Source: Chitinophaga filiformis (GTDB taxonomy: Bacteria > Bacteroidota > Bacteroidia > Chitinophagales > Chitinophagaceae). Taken from it: DNA of 64,000 nt. A program made the translations under genes and the position numbers. Numbering within the stretch: the stretch's first letter is position 1; the number at the start of each line of letters is the position of its first letter. The notes under the pieces were generated by a model. The model saw only the letters and a program-made list of their open reading frames with translations. It searched no databases and was not told where the DNA came from. The DNA is taken from the NCBI RefSeq assembly GCF_023100805.1, contig NZ_CP095855.1, forward strand, positions 3,761,001 through 3,825,000. The letters are read 5' to 3'. Positions 1-8,726 of the stretch are shown here, one piece after another.

Positions 1-3000
1 ACTACGGTTGTAATGAACCGCGAATTTTCGTTCGATCCCTCGAAGATGAAGATCTCGGCCACCGCTACATACATGAGTGCTGTTGCCGGGAAGGTAACGC
101 TTACATTAGATATACAGCAGCTTATCAGTAAATACGCTGAAAATAATGTGAGCATTTGCAGTAATTGTTATTATGAAGGGAATATCCTTATCTCTGATAA
201 TTGTGGAAATGTAGTGTTTCAAAATGCTACCCCGATGAAAATTGGAAGTATGGTGGCCAGCTGCGATGAAGAGGTGTTTTATTCTACACGGGTTGATACT
301 ATTGGTATGGATGTCGGGGAATACTTTATCACTTTTGAGTTAGGTATACCCGAAGCTGCGGTTAATTCATATGCACGTAATTATGTTGCGAAGAACAGCA
401 ATCTGAAGAAGGAATGGACATTTGTCAGTGATGTATTATTCAATAAGGATTTCCTATCCTGTTTTAACGATTGCGCCACCTGTAAAGAGTCTTTGGGTGA
501 GTTGACAGACTTTAGTCAGCGCATAAGGGAGCGCTTATTGGCCGATAGTGTTAAGGTGCCAGCCAATGATACGACACTTGCCACATGGATTAATAATTTA
601 TATGCATCCTTGTCCAGTCAGTGTGCGGAACTGAGAGCTACCTGCAGGACATCTACTCCTTGTACGGACCTGGAGAATGTGATGAAGAGAGATGTGAGCC
701 CCGGCGGGCAGTACGCGCTCTTCGATGATTCATTGAAGGCGGTAGAGCCCACCATTAATGTGTTGAACCTTAACTGGAGGCAGGTGTTTAAGCCGCTGCC
801 AAAAGATTCTCTACGTTATATCCAGGAGCAGTTTGAACTTGAAGATGGAACTCTTACCTCGCCTTATGATAGTGCATTCACATTGCAATTGTTAGCGAAG
901 TATTGGAAAAGTGATTGGGCTACTAATTTTGTTCAATACCACCCCGAATATTGTGCGTTAAAATTCTGCTGGGACAATGCCAGCTACCTGCAATGGGATG
1001 AACAGGTACGTACACTGGCTAAAACGGTTGCAGAAATACCTGCAAATGCAAAGGGCGCAGTTTATAACCGCGATAGTATTCGTTGGTTAGTAGATCATGA
1101 CCCATTCTTTTCAGACGGAGGGAAGGGACATGATTTTATGGCTGCATTCATTGACGATCTGACAAATTATTCGAAGAATGTTGCCGGCGCCAAAAAGGAT
1201 GGTACGCCTGTGGGAAGCTTGTCTAAGTTCGTTGACTACATGCTTTATTGCGCCGATTACACGGGAACTACAAATGCGAACAATAACGCTGTCAGAGAAG
1301 CCGATAACTGGTCAGGTTGTGCGCCTAAGGAAGAGTGTCGTATTCCTGACAGGGAATGGGCCCTGTATAGAGAAAAGTACCTGGAGCTGAAGGATAAATA
1401 TTATCAGTTAGCGAGAAATACGTCCGCGTATTGTGGTGATAAATGTACTGTGGGGGCGGCGCAGGCTTATCTGGTAACTGATTGTCCGGATGTTTTCAAA
1501 TTCATATTGGAGAAGGATGCGAATCCCTGTTCGGCAGGTTATATAGCCCGGGTGACATATCTGGGCCAGGCCTTAACAAAATCAATGACGCTTAATATTT
1601 ATTATCCGGATGAATACAGGAATCTGATCATCGGATCATCTCAGGTATCGATACCTGCAGGTGTGACAAGTACGGGATTTTGCGTCAATAAGGCAATTCC
1701 TTTAAGTGCATTACGCATAGCTGCCGTTAATTGTGGTACAGCAGTGGGCGATACGGTGTTTAGTTGTGCTGTTGACGCGAGGGAGGACAAATTTGAGCGG
1801 CTTACCTATGCCTATGACGGTACGAAGTCTAAGGTATCATACACATACAGGGGGCACATTCCTCCTGTAGGCGCAGCCATTCGGGCATTGGTATCATGGG
1901 ACCCTGTTGATTGGGAAACTGCGCAGCCGATGTACATAGATCATGATTATGACCGCCATGCATTTGTAATTGAGGCGTTTGGGCAAATTAATAACTGGGT
2001 ACTTAAAATTGATACCTGTTATGATGCCTCTCAGCATACCGGGAATGGCTGTAATCAGGCATATGCATATAAGACTTCTCGTATAACCAATATCAACTAC
2101 ACGACGTCACCGATTACCACGGATACAACTGCGTTGAAGGGTGTTGTGAATGATGCGATGGTAGCGATGATCAACCAGAACTGTGAGGCACAGGCAGACG
2201 TATGGATGGGGAATTTATCAGGGCTTCTGGACAGTCTTAAATATGTGGGTAAGAAAAGTATCGTGCGGGCTAAATTGATTGAGGTTTGCAAGTTGGGAGG
2301 AGACGCAGAGCATATGAATGGAGCAAGTACGATCCCTGCTGGCAGGGCTGCTACTGCAGAAGGTTACAGGTCTTTCGCAGATGTACTGAAAGGCGTTTTG
2401 GGTATTTCTTACAATATGGATTATAATCCGTATCTGATAGATGCACCTTATCCGTATGATGTCCAGCCCCAGGCTGTTGAAAGGGTTCTTAATGCTACTG
2501 ATGGTGCGATATGTGATCGTCTCGCAACATTGACTGCTGAATACAATGCTGCTCAGACAGGGGACTCATTCTATGTATATCTGACGAAGAAGTATGGAGC
2601 GGCCATGAATATATCAAAAGAGGAGTTGCAGTTCCTGCAGAAAGGATGTACAAATTGCCGTTACCTGCTTCAGCGGCCAGTGAAGTTGCCTGTTTTTATG
2701 GAAAAAGGAGCGAAGGGTTGCATCACTGCAAGCGAGTATACCGATGCCGTAGTAGCATTTGTTGCTGTCATGGGTGATAGCCTGATCGTGGATCATCCTA
2801 ACTATGAGCGGATGTTTGCTAATTCGCTCAATAGCCGCTTTGGTTTTACTTTGTCTTATGCAGAATATAAGGAATATGGGGATACATTAGCGAAGAATCC
2901 GTCTCTTTCACTGTTATTATGTAATCATCCTGTGTATGCCAGCGTTAAACAGGACAATTACGAATGTATGATGCAGGGAATTGATGATGCGGTTACAGCT

Positions 3001-6000
3001 GGTCATGTAGCGTACAAGGAATATATTGAGGAGGTAAAACGTCTTTTCCGGGCTGAGTATATTGCTTATTGCAGCGCTAATAAGCCGAAGGTATCGCTGA
3101 CTTCCCCGCAACAGATATACCATTATACACTCTATTATTATGATCAGGCGGGAAATTTAGTTAGAACAGTTCCCCCGGAAGGTGTACATCCCCTGGATGA
3201 TTCCCTGTTTGCACAGATTGCTGCTGTACGCAGAATAGGAAGCGCCGTTTGTACTTATAGTGGTCCGACTACAAATACTCCTGAAGCTACAGCTTTGCAG
3301 CAGTTCACAACCGTCTTTGATCGGAGCGGGGACGCATCGCTGGAAATGTGGATGTTCAATCAGAGCAGGTCAGGAGGCCAGGTGGTAGCAACAACCAGCG
3401 GGAACAAGTATATCTTTAACCTGTGTATCAGTGGAAAGTACCTGAATTTTGACGTGTACACCGTTACTCCTCTGGCAGGAGGTGAAGCTGACGTCGTATT
3501 ATCGGCACATACAACTGCTGACCTGACAGGTATTTTGCCTTTGACACCATGGACACATGTAGTGATTCAGGGGGATGGGCTGAAGAAAAACGGCCGGGAT
3601 ATATATGTAAATGGTAAATCCTGTCCACGTGTAACTGTGGAGCCTACGGGCGCTTGTCCGTGGGAGATACGCTCAGGTAGTGCCGGGATTACTTACCCGA
3701 AGAATCTTACCCTGTTAAAGCAGGTCCGCTTTTTCAATCGTAAACTGAGTGCAAAAGAAATATCAGCAAACGCTGACGATGCCTGTATGGGCTTTAGCCC
3801 CTCTTATGCTACGGCCTTGGATAGCGCTAAACTTTTCTGGACGCGTTTTGGTATCCCCGCCGCCGGAAGTTATTGGACAGTGGATGGGGGGACCACAGAA
3901 ACACAGTATGTACCTGTTTACCCTAAGCACACATTGATGACTTCTTATGCATATCAGTCCCTGAATGGAATTGAAGCGCAGAAAACACCTGATGCAGGCG
4001 TCAGTCGTTTCTGGTATGATATGCTGGGCAGAATGGTGGCGTCACAGAACGCTGAGCAACTTAGTCCGCTGGGCGGAGGTTTGAGTTCCCGTTACAGTTA
4101 TACTAATTATGACGGACAGGGGCGTATTAAGGAAGTGGGTGAAACACAGGCGTCTCTTCCCCTTACTGCGCCGTTCCTTTCTACTGACGCGCTGGCTCTG
4201 TTTGGAGCGAATCCGAAACAGCAGGTGACCAGGACTTATTATGATGCTCCTAAACCACAGACAGCTGACATTATCGCAAATGCGCAGGATAATCTGCGGA
4301 AAAGGGTAAGCGCAGTGACTTACGGAGAAGATGCGAATGGAATTCCTGAGCAGGCTACGTATTATACTTATGACCAGATAGGTAATGTGAAGACACTCTG
4401 GCAGCAGATGGCAGGCCTGAATACCAAACAGATTGACTATCAGTATGATCTGGTGAGCGGAAAGGTCAACAAAGTGAGATACCAGTCCGGGAACCCAGAT
4501 CAGTTCCTGTATGGTTATGAGTATGACGCTGAGAATCGCCTCACAAAGGCCTACACAGGTGTGAACACGGTTTCTTCAAACGGATGGGTGATCGAAACAC
4601 CTCATACAGATGCCGCTTACCGGTACTATCTGCACGGTCCGTTAGCCAGGACTGAACTTGGTAATGAACAACTTGTACAGGGTATTGACTATGCATATAC
4701 GTTGCAAGGTTGGCTGAAAGGAGTGAATGGCAATTATCTGTCACCGCAGGACGAGATTGGAAGAGATGGTGTGAAGAGCACGTGGCGCAGCAATATTGCC
4801 CGGGATGCTTATGGGTATTCCCTGGAGTATTTCAAAGGAGATTATAATGCAATAAGTGATCAGGCGAAGGCTTTCCCATTGAAATGGACGGTAGGTGTGC
4901 CTACAGAAGCAGGTAGAGACCTCTTTAACGGAAACATCAGCCGTAGTACGCTGGCACTGAAGCGGGTAGCAGAACAAGCACCGGTGGGATATAGTTATCG
5001 GTATGATCAGTTAAGCCGCCTCAAAGGAATGCGTCAGCATTCATTATCAGTCGGAGCAACTGATTGGAGTGCGGCAACTGCCGGTGAGCAGTTTAAGGAA
5101 GCAATCACTTATGATGCTAACGGGAACATTCTCAGTTATTTGCGCAATGGTAGCAATGGCAAAGGCCTGGCCATGGACCAGCTGAGTTATGTTTATTCCC
5201 GTGATGCTGCTGGTAACTTGTTGAATAATAAGCTGTCGCAGGTAGTGGATAACGCGTCCGATGCTTCCTACACGGAAGATTTGAAAACTCAGCCTGCAAA
5301 TAATTATCTTTATGATAACATCGGTAACTTGCTTTCCGATAAACAGGGTAAAATCGACTCTGTCAGATGGACCCTGTACGGAAAGATCAGACAGATCGGT
5401 AAAACCGATGGTAGTTCTTTGGAATACGCATACGACCCGGCAGGTAATCGTGTATATAAGAAATACACGACCGGAACTGTAGGCGAGAAGACCTGGTATG
5501 TGCGTGATGCGCAAGGTAATGTGCTGGCGGTATATGGCAAGAAGGATAGTGAGAGCCAGACGTATTGGAAAGAGCAGCATTTGTATGGTAGCAGCCGTCT
5601 GGGTATCTGGACATCTGATATTGATGTAACAGTCGAAACGGCCGCTCCAAGCGATACGAACTGGTTGAAAAAAGGAAGGAAGCAGTATGAGCTGACTAAT
5701 CATCTGGGCAATGTGCTGGCGACTATCTCTGATAAAGTGGTGGATTCAGTGATTGGAAATTCAGTAGATCATTATGAGGCGGAGGTATTGAGTGCACAGG
5801 ATTACTATCCTTTTGGGATGTTGCAGCCGGATAGGAAGTGGAGTTTGGGGCGTTATAGGTATGGGTTTAATGGGCAAGAAAAATCTACGGAAGTAGGAAC
5901 AAGCAATTATACAGCGCAGTTCTGGGAATATGATAGCAGAATAGGCAGGAGATGGAATCTTGATCCGGTAAATATTTACTTTGAATCTCGTTACTCTACT

Positions 6001-6801
6001 TTTCACAATAACCCGAATCTTTACTCAGATCCTTTCGGTTTATATGGATCTAAAAGAAGTGCGGAAAGGATGAGGGATCGTGCGAGGCGCGCCGGCTTAG
6101 ATGCGGGAGATGTATATTACCGAAAGGACCAGAAGGATTGGGTATTTGGTGAAACTAAAAGCTCATCAAGAAAGGAGGCGGCCGGAGGTTATTCTGTGGA
6201 AGTTACTTCTAAAATTCATAGTGAAGGTCGTTATTTTGGGGGCATTGGTCGGAGAATAAAGGATTTTTTGTCGGACTGGAATCCCGTTAAGTCTGTTGAA
6301 GGCTATGTTGGAACGGTTGTAAAGAAGGAAGTAAGTATCGAACGTGCTGGGCTTCCTGTCAAATTTGTAGTGCCGCTGTTTGGAGGACAGATCAAATGGA
6401 GAAGTGATAGAAAAGAACCTGAGTATAAACTGATAGATTTTACATCCGGATATGTGAATGGGAAATTTGCAGGAGCGGATTTTAGAATTATGCCACTTGA
6501 AGGAGCATTAGGTGGGGACTATGTTCCAGGCTATCGAGCGTTGTACCCGATAGCAAAAGGGCCGATTTTGGTACCTGTTGGAGAGATGACTATACCCGTA
6601 GGAGAATGGAAGATCCAAGCCGATGCCGCCACTAACTTCAGGGACTTATTTATAGGCGCAAGAGGGGTAGCTGAAACTGGAGGCGATGGTGTCCCCTTGT
6701 TAGGAATCCCAAAGACTGGGGTTAAAGTGGAAGTGAATGGCGGCTATCGCTTTCGGCTTAAATGGCCAAATATTGTTAATGAATATTTTAATGAGGAGTA
6801 A
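1..6801 (+). CDS. Giant RHS/YD-repeat protein, 5'-truncated by window edge
   Basis: Large secreted or surface RHS-type protein; at least 2262 residues are visible. The frame stays open through base 1, and the first in-window ATG (base 13) is not followed by a signal peptide, so the real start probably lies upstream. Numbering from that ATG: a cysteine-rich N-terminal half with several CxxC pairs (for example CATC near residue 156), a LamG-like region around 1100-1260, YD-type repeats (motifs such as YDANGN, YDPAGN) from about 1355, and an RHS-associated core ending DPFGLYG near 2010. The last ~250 residues (from about base 6040) are unlike the core and look like a variable C-terminal domain. 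In polymorphic toxin systems this domain is the toxin, but I recognise no catalytic motif. A small membrane protein gene abuts the stop codon. Confidence 0.85.
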   Translation, partial: TTVVMNREFSFDPSKMKISATATYMSAVAGKVTLTLDIQQLISKYAENNVSICSNCYYEGNILISDNCGNVVFQNATPMKIGSMVASCDEEVFYSTRVDTIGMDVGEYFITFELGIPEAAVNSYARNYVAKNSNLKKEWTFVSDVLFNKDFLSCFNDCATCKESLGELTDFSQRIRERLLADSVKVPANDTTLATWINNLYASLSSQCAELRATCRTSTPCTDLENVMKRDVSPGGQYALFDDSLKAVEPTINVLNLNWRQVFKPLPKDSLRYIQEQFELEDGTLTSPYDSAFTLQLLAKYWKSDWATNFVQYHPEYCALKFCWDNASYLQWDEQVRTLAKTVAEIPANAKGAVYNRDSIRWLVDHDPFFSDGGKGHDFMAAFIDDLTNYSKNVAGAKKDGTPVGSLSKFVDYMLYCADYTGTTNANNNAVREADNWSGCAPKEECRIPDREWALYREKYLELKDKYYQLARNTSAYCGDKCTVGAAQAYLVTDCPDVFKFILEKDANPCSAGYIARVTYLGQALTKSMTLNIYYPDEYRNLIIGSSQVSIPAGVTSTGFCVNKAIPLSALRIAAVNCGTAVGDTVFSCAVDAREDKFERLTYAYDGTKSKVSYTYRGHIPPVGAAIRALVSWDPVDWETAQPMYIDHDYDRHAFVIEAFGQINNWVLKIDTCYDASQHTGNGCNQAYAYKTSRITNINYTTSPITTDTTALKGVVNDAMVAMINQNCEAQADVWMGNLSGLLDSLKYVGKKSIVRAKLIEVCKLGGDAEHMNGASTIPAGRAATAEGYRSFADVLKGVLGISYNMDYNPYLIDAPYPYDVQPQAVERVLNATDGAICDRLATLTAEYNAAQTGDSFYVYLTKKYGAAMNISKEELQFLQKGCTNCRYLLQRPVKLPVFMEKGAKGCITASEYTDAVVAFVAVMGDSLIVDHPNYERMFANSLNSRFGFTLSYAEYKEYGDTLAKNPSLSLLLCNHPVYASVKQDNYECMMQGIDDAVTAGHVAYKEYIEEVKRLFRAEYIAYCSANKPKVSLTSPQQIYHYTLYYYDQAGNLVRTVPPEGVHPLDDSLFAQIAAVRRIGSAVCTYSGPTTNTPEATALQQFTTVFDRSGDASLEMWMFNQSRSGGQVVATTSGNKYIFNLCISGKYLNFDVYTVTPLAGGEADVVLSAHTTADLTGILPLTPWTHVVIQGDGLKKNGRDIYVNGKSCPRVTVEPTGACPWEIRSGSAGITYPKNLTLLKQVRFFNRKLSAKEISANADDACMGFSPSYATALDSAKLFWTRFGIPAAGSYWTVDGGTTETQYVPVYPKHTLMTSYAYQSLNGIEAQKTPDAGVSRFWYDMLGRMVASQNAEQLSPLGGGLSSRYSYTNYDGQGRIKEVGETQASLPLTAPFLSTDALALFGANPKQQVTRTYYDAPKPQTADIIANAQDNLRKRVSAVTYGEDANGIPEQATYYTYDQIGNVKTLWQQMAGLNTKQIDYQYDLVSGKVNKVRYQSGNPDQFLYGYEYDAENRLTKAYTGVNTVSSNGWVIETPHTDAAYRYYLHGPLARTELGNEQLVQGIDYAYTLQGWLKGVNGNYLSPQDEIGRDGVKSTWRSNIARDAYGYSLEYFKGDYNAISDQAKAFPLKWTVGVPTEAGRDLFNGNISRSTLALKRVAEQAPVGYSYRYDQLSRLKGMRQHSLSVGATDWSAATAGEQFKEAITYDANGNILSYLRNGSNGKGLAMDQLSYVYSRDAAGNLLNNKLSQVVDNASDASYTEDLKTQPANNYLYDNIGNLLSDKQGKIDSVRWTLYGKIRQIGKTDGSSLEYAYDPAGNRVYKKYTTGTVGEKTWYVRDAQGNVLAVYGKKDSESQTYWKEQHLYGSSRLGIWTSDIDVTVETAAPSDTNWLKKGRKQYELTNHLGNVLATISDKVVDSVIGNSVDHYEAEVLSAQDYYPFGMLQPDRKWSLGRYRYGFNGQEKSTEVGTSNYTAQFWEYDSRIGRRWNLDPVNIYFESRYSTFHNNPNLYSDPFGLYGSKRSAERMRDRARRAGLDAGDVYYRKDQKDWVFGETKSSSRKEAAGGYSVEVTSKIHSEGRYFGGIGRRIKDFLSDWNPVKSVEGYVGTVVKKEVSIERAGLPVKFVVPLFGGQIKWRSDRKEPEYKLIDFTSGYVNGKFAGADFRIMPLEGALGGDYVPGYRALYPIAKGPILVPVGEMTIPVGEWKIQADAATNFRDLFIGARGVAETGGDGVPLLGIPKTGVKVEVNGGYRFRLKWPNIVNEYFNEE

Positions 6802-7305
6802 ATGAAAGTACTAAAAAGAGACTTTAGAGTAGTAGTATGGTTTTTGCTATTTAGCTTTGTTGCATCAAACAGTGGATTTATTAAAATTCATACCAATAAT
6901 TGGGTGGTAAATCTGATTAATATTTTGATGTTTTTTGGAATCTTTTTTCAGATGAGTTATTTTGTTAGTATACTTATCGGAAAAAAGCAATATTTCACAG
7001 TCATCCAGATAATACCTTCCCATAAAGAAAGGTCAGGATTTATATTAGGGGGAGTGTTTAATTTAAAGAGGAAATACTTTTATGTAATTGACGAAGAAAA
7101 AAGAAAATTTGTGGTAAGTAGTTTTTTTTCGAGTAAAGACAGGGTTTTTCAACCAAATGAAAAAATACGGGGATATAAGGGTTTTGGATTTAGGGTGAAG
7201 ATGATTGATCGTAGGTCTATTGTTATGAGAGCTGTGGTTTTAGTTGTATTGGTAATTTTGTTATATGGAATACGAAGTATTTCTCAATGGTTAAAACTGA
7301 TCTAG
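6802..7305 (+). CDS. Small membrane protein, putative RHS immunity protein
   Basis: 167-residue protein whose ATG immediately follows the TAA of the RHS gene; the end of that gene (ATGAGGAG) supplies the ribosome-binding site, so translation is probably coupled. Hydrophobic segments lie at about residues 8-26, 37-62 and 140-158, with a basic soluble loop between the second and third. I recognise no family. Position directly behind a variable RHS C-terminal domain is the usual place for an immunity gene. A membrane-embedded immunity protein would suggest a toxin acting at the envelope, but this is inference from position only. The gene is visibly more AT-rich than the RHS core upstream. A hairpin terminator follows at 7371. 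Confidence 0.65.
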   Translation: MKVLKRDFRVVVWFLLFSFVASNSGFIKIHTNNWVVNLINILMFFGIFFQMSYFVSILIGKKQYFTVIQIIPSHKERSGFILGGVFNLKRKYFYVIDEEKRKFVVSSFFSSKDRVFQPNEKIRGYKGFGFRVKMIDRRSIVMRAVVLVVLVILLYGIRSISQWLKLI

Positions 7306-7370
7306 TGACACTACAAATATAGGGCAGCAGATAACTCGGTGATATTGATAAAGAATAAATAAAAATTATA

Positions 7371-7398
7371 AAGGCAACGTTAATAATACGTTGCCTTT
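7371..7398 (+). terminator. Hairpin terminator after the RHS/immunity pair
   Basis: AAGGCAACG and CGTTGCCTT form a perfect 9-bp stem with a 9-nt AT-rich loop, followed by a short T run. It closes the RHS/membrane-protein unit. From here to 7576 I see no gene. Confidence 0.7.
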
Positions 7399-7576
7399 GC
7401 TTATGATATATAATATACTATCCTGACACAAAAGATGTTTTTGGTGTCCAAGAACTTTGGAGGTATAGAGGTATAGGATTTATATAAAGCGTGTAAAAGC
7501 AGATAATGAGTAATATTACACATAAACTAATTACCTATTGATGAGAATGTTAATTTAACTGTGTAAACTATCACTC

Positions 7577-7904
7577 TTAGATTTGAAGATCGCGTCTGCC
7601 TTGACCCAAAATATTAATAAACTGTAAAAGCGTATTGGGCCAGTCTCTTTGAGGCATGGTCGAGCCTTCATCAGGCGTAAATACACGACCTTTTTGACAG
7701 CCTGGTCGTTGGGTAGAATGGATCTCGCCTTTGTATACTTTCGGATACCCCAATTTGACATTCTGAATCAGGCTGGTTGTATAGATGATCTTTCGGATGG
7801 CCTTCGGGGAACTCAAAGAAGGTAGACAAATGCTCCCAGTTCGCGTTCTAGGAGTTGACGACATAAGGGTATTATCAGCGCAGATAATGTTTAATGAAAC
7901 CGGG
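7577..7904 (-). pseudogene. Decayed IS256-family transposase, C-terminal part
   Basis: Read on the minus strand in shifting frames, this stretch spells the C-terminal signature of IS256/mutator transposases: YPYVVNS(stop)NANWEHLS, then FFEFPE, then IRKIIYTT in a second frame, then IRKYTKARSILPNDQAV in a third, then TMPQRDW and LLQFINI. Family members normally carry these blocks in one frame (SW..NW..L..FF.FP..IRK.IYTTN...RK.TK....PND.A....WTMP.R.W...L.QF). At least two frameshifts and several nonsense codons (for example TGG to TAG in NSW) show that it is dead. The 5' side is cut by the IS66 insertion at 7905 and a short remainder may lie at 10271-10346. Function lost; identification rests on motif order, no alignment was run. 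Confidence 0.75.
7897..7904. repeat. Left target-site duplication of the IS66 element
   Basis: AAACCGGG immediately left of the element; the same 8 bases stand immediately right of it at 10263-10270. Eight bases is the duplication length expected for IS66-family transposition. Confidence 0.93.
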
Positions 7905-7925
7905 GTATCCCCACGAGCAACAGCA
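7905..7925 (+). repeat. IS66 left terminal inverted repeat
   Basis: Begins GTATCCCCACGAGCAAC; pairs with 10242-10262 in inverted orientation at 18 of 21 positions. Confidence 0.88.
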
Positions 7926-7965
7926 TCTTCTCCTAATCATCAGAAGTGACTAGTTTGCGCTCACT

Positions 7966-8310
7966 ATGAGCCAAGATTTATCACAACCAAGAGATACAGC
8001 AACGGTGCGTATGTCTGTCACTGAAAAGAAGCGATTACTTTCTGAATGGCAGCAAAGTAACCTGAAGATGAAGGTATTCTGTGAACAAAAGCATATATCT
8101 GTAAATGCGTTGAAAAACTGGATAAAGCAGTTCGATATGGGGCGTAAGAGAAAATCAAAAGTAAATCAGCCTGGTTCTTTTGTTGCCCTGATTCCAGAAA
8201 GAACGAACCCGGTAATTCCTTTTGCTGAATACTTGTTGCCTGATAATAGGAAACTCATACTTAACCATACTGTTCCGGTGTCTTTCCTAAAAGAACTATT
8301 ATCCGCATAA
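7966..8310 (+). CDS. tnpA: IS66 family accessory protein TnpA (Orf1)
   Basis: 114-residue helix-turn-helix protein of the IS66 Orf1 type. The segment about residues 15-55 (MSVTEKKRLLSEWQQSN ... ALKNWIKQF) is the usual DNA-binding module of these accessory proteins, comparable to IS3 OrfA/transposase_8-like domains. It is needed for transposition in studied IS66 elements, although its exact role is unclear. It is followed after 2 nt by tnpB, so the two are almost certainly cotranslated. No frameshift or stop is seen. Confidence 0.85.
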   Translation: MSQDLSQPRDTATVRMSVTEKKRLLSEWQQSNLKMKVFCEQKHISVNALKNWIKQFDMGRKRKSKVNQPGSFVALIPERTNPVIPFAEYLLPDNRKLILNHTVPVSFLKELLSA

Positions 8311-8312
8311 AG

Positions 8313-8687
8313 ATGATTGCTTTAAACCCAGAATGCAGGTATTTTCTTTACAGATCGCCTATTAACATCAACAAGAGCTTTTATAGCCTGGCATCTATCG
8401 CCAGAGAGCAGATGAAGGTGGACCCGTTGTCGCTGGCTGTATTTATTTTCCTGAACAATAATCGTAACCAGCTGAAATTACTCGTTTGGCAGGGCGACGG
8501 CTTTGCCATCTTTCATAAAAGATTGGAGGAAGGTACGTTTGAATTACCACCATTCCTGCATGATCAAACACATGTGGTGATTAGCTATAGCCAGCTGATA
8601 TTGATCTTGCAGGGGATTAGTCTGGAAAAGGTACACTATCGAAAACGATATAATCAAAAAAATGCCAGCACGTTAACATCGCGCTAA
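8313..8687 (+). CDS. tnpB: IS66 family accessory protein TnpB (Orf2)
   Basis: 124 residues, typical of IS66 Orf2 proteins (about 115-125). Recognisable blocks are the N-terminal FLYRSP, the central VDPLSLAVFIFLNNNRNQLK and LLVWQGDGFAIFHKRLEEG; the last matches the family signature (K.L.WD..GF....KRLE.G). The start ATG is 2 nt after the tnpA stop. Together with TnpA it is an auxiliary protein of transposition. Confidence 0.9.
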   Translation: MIALNPECRYFLYRSPININKSFYSLASIAREQMKVDPLSLAVFIFLNNNRNQLKLLVWQGDGFAIFHKRLEEGTFELPPFLHDQTHVVISYSQLILILQGISLEKVHYRKRYNQKNASTLTSR

Positions 8688-8726
8688 CAATATTTACAGA
8701 ATGATTGGCTAACATTGCATCTCGCG

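Noticed and set aside
5047..5703. 218-codon minus-strand frame inside the RHS gene
   Set aside because: Antisense of YD repeats; composition follows the repeat and no start signal or domain is present.
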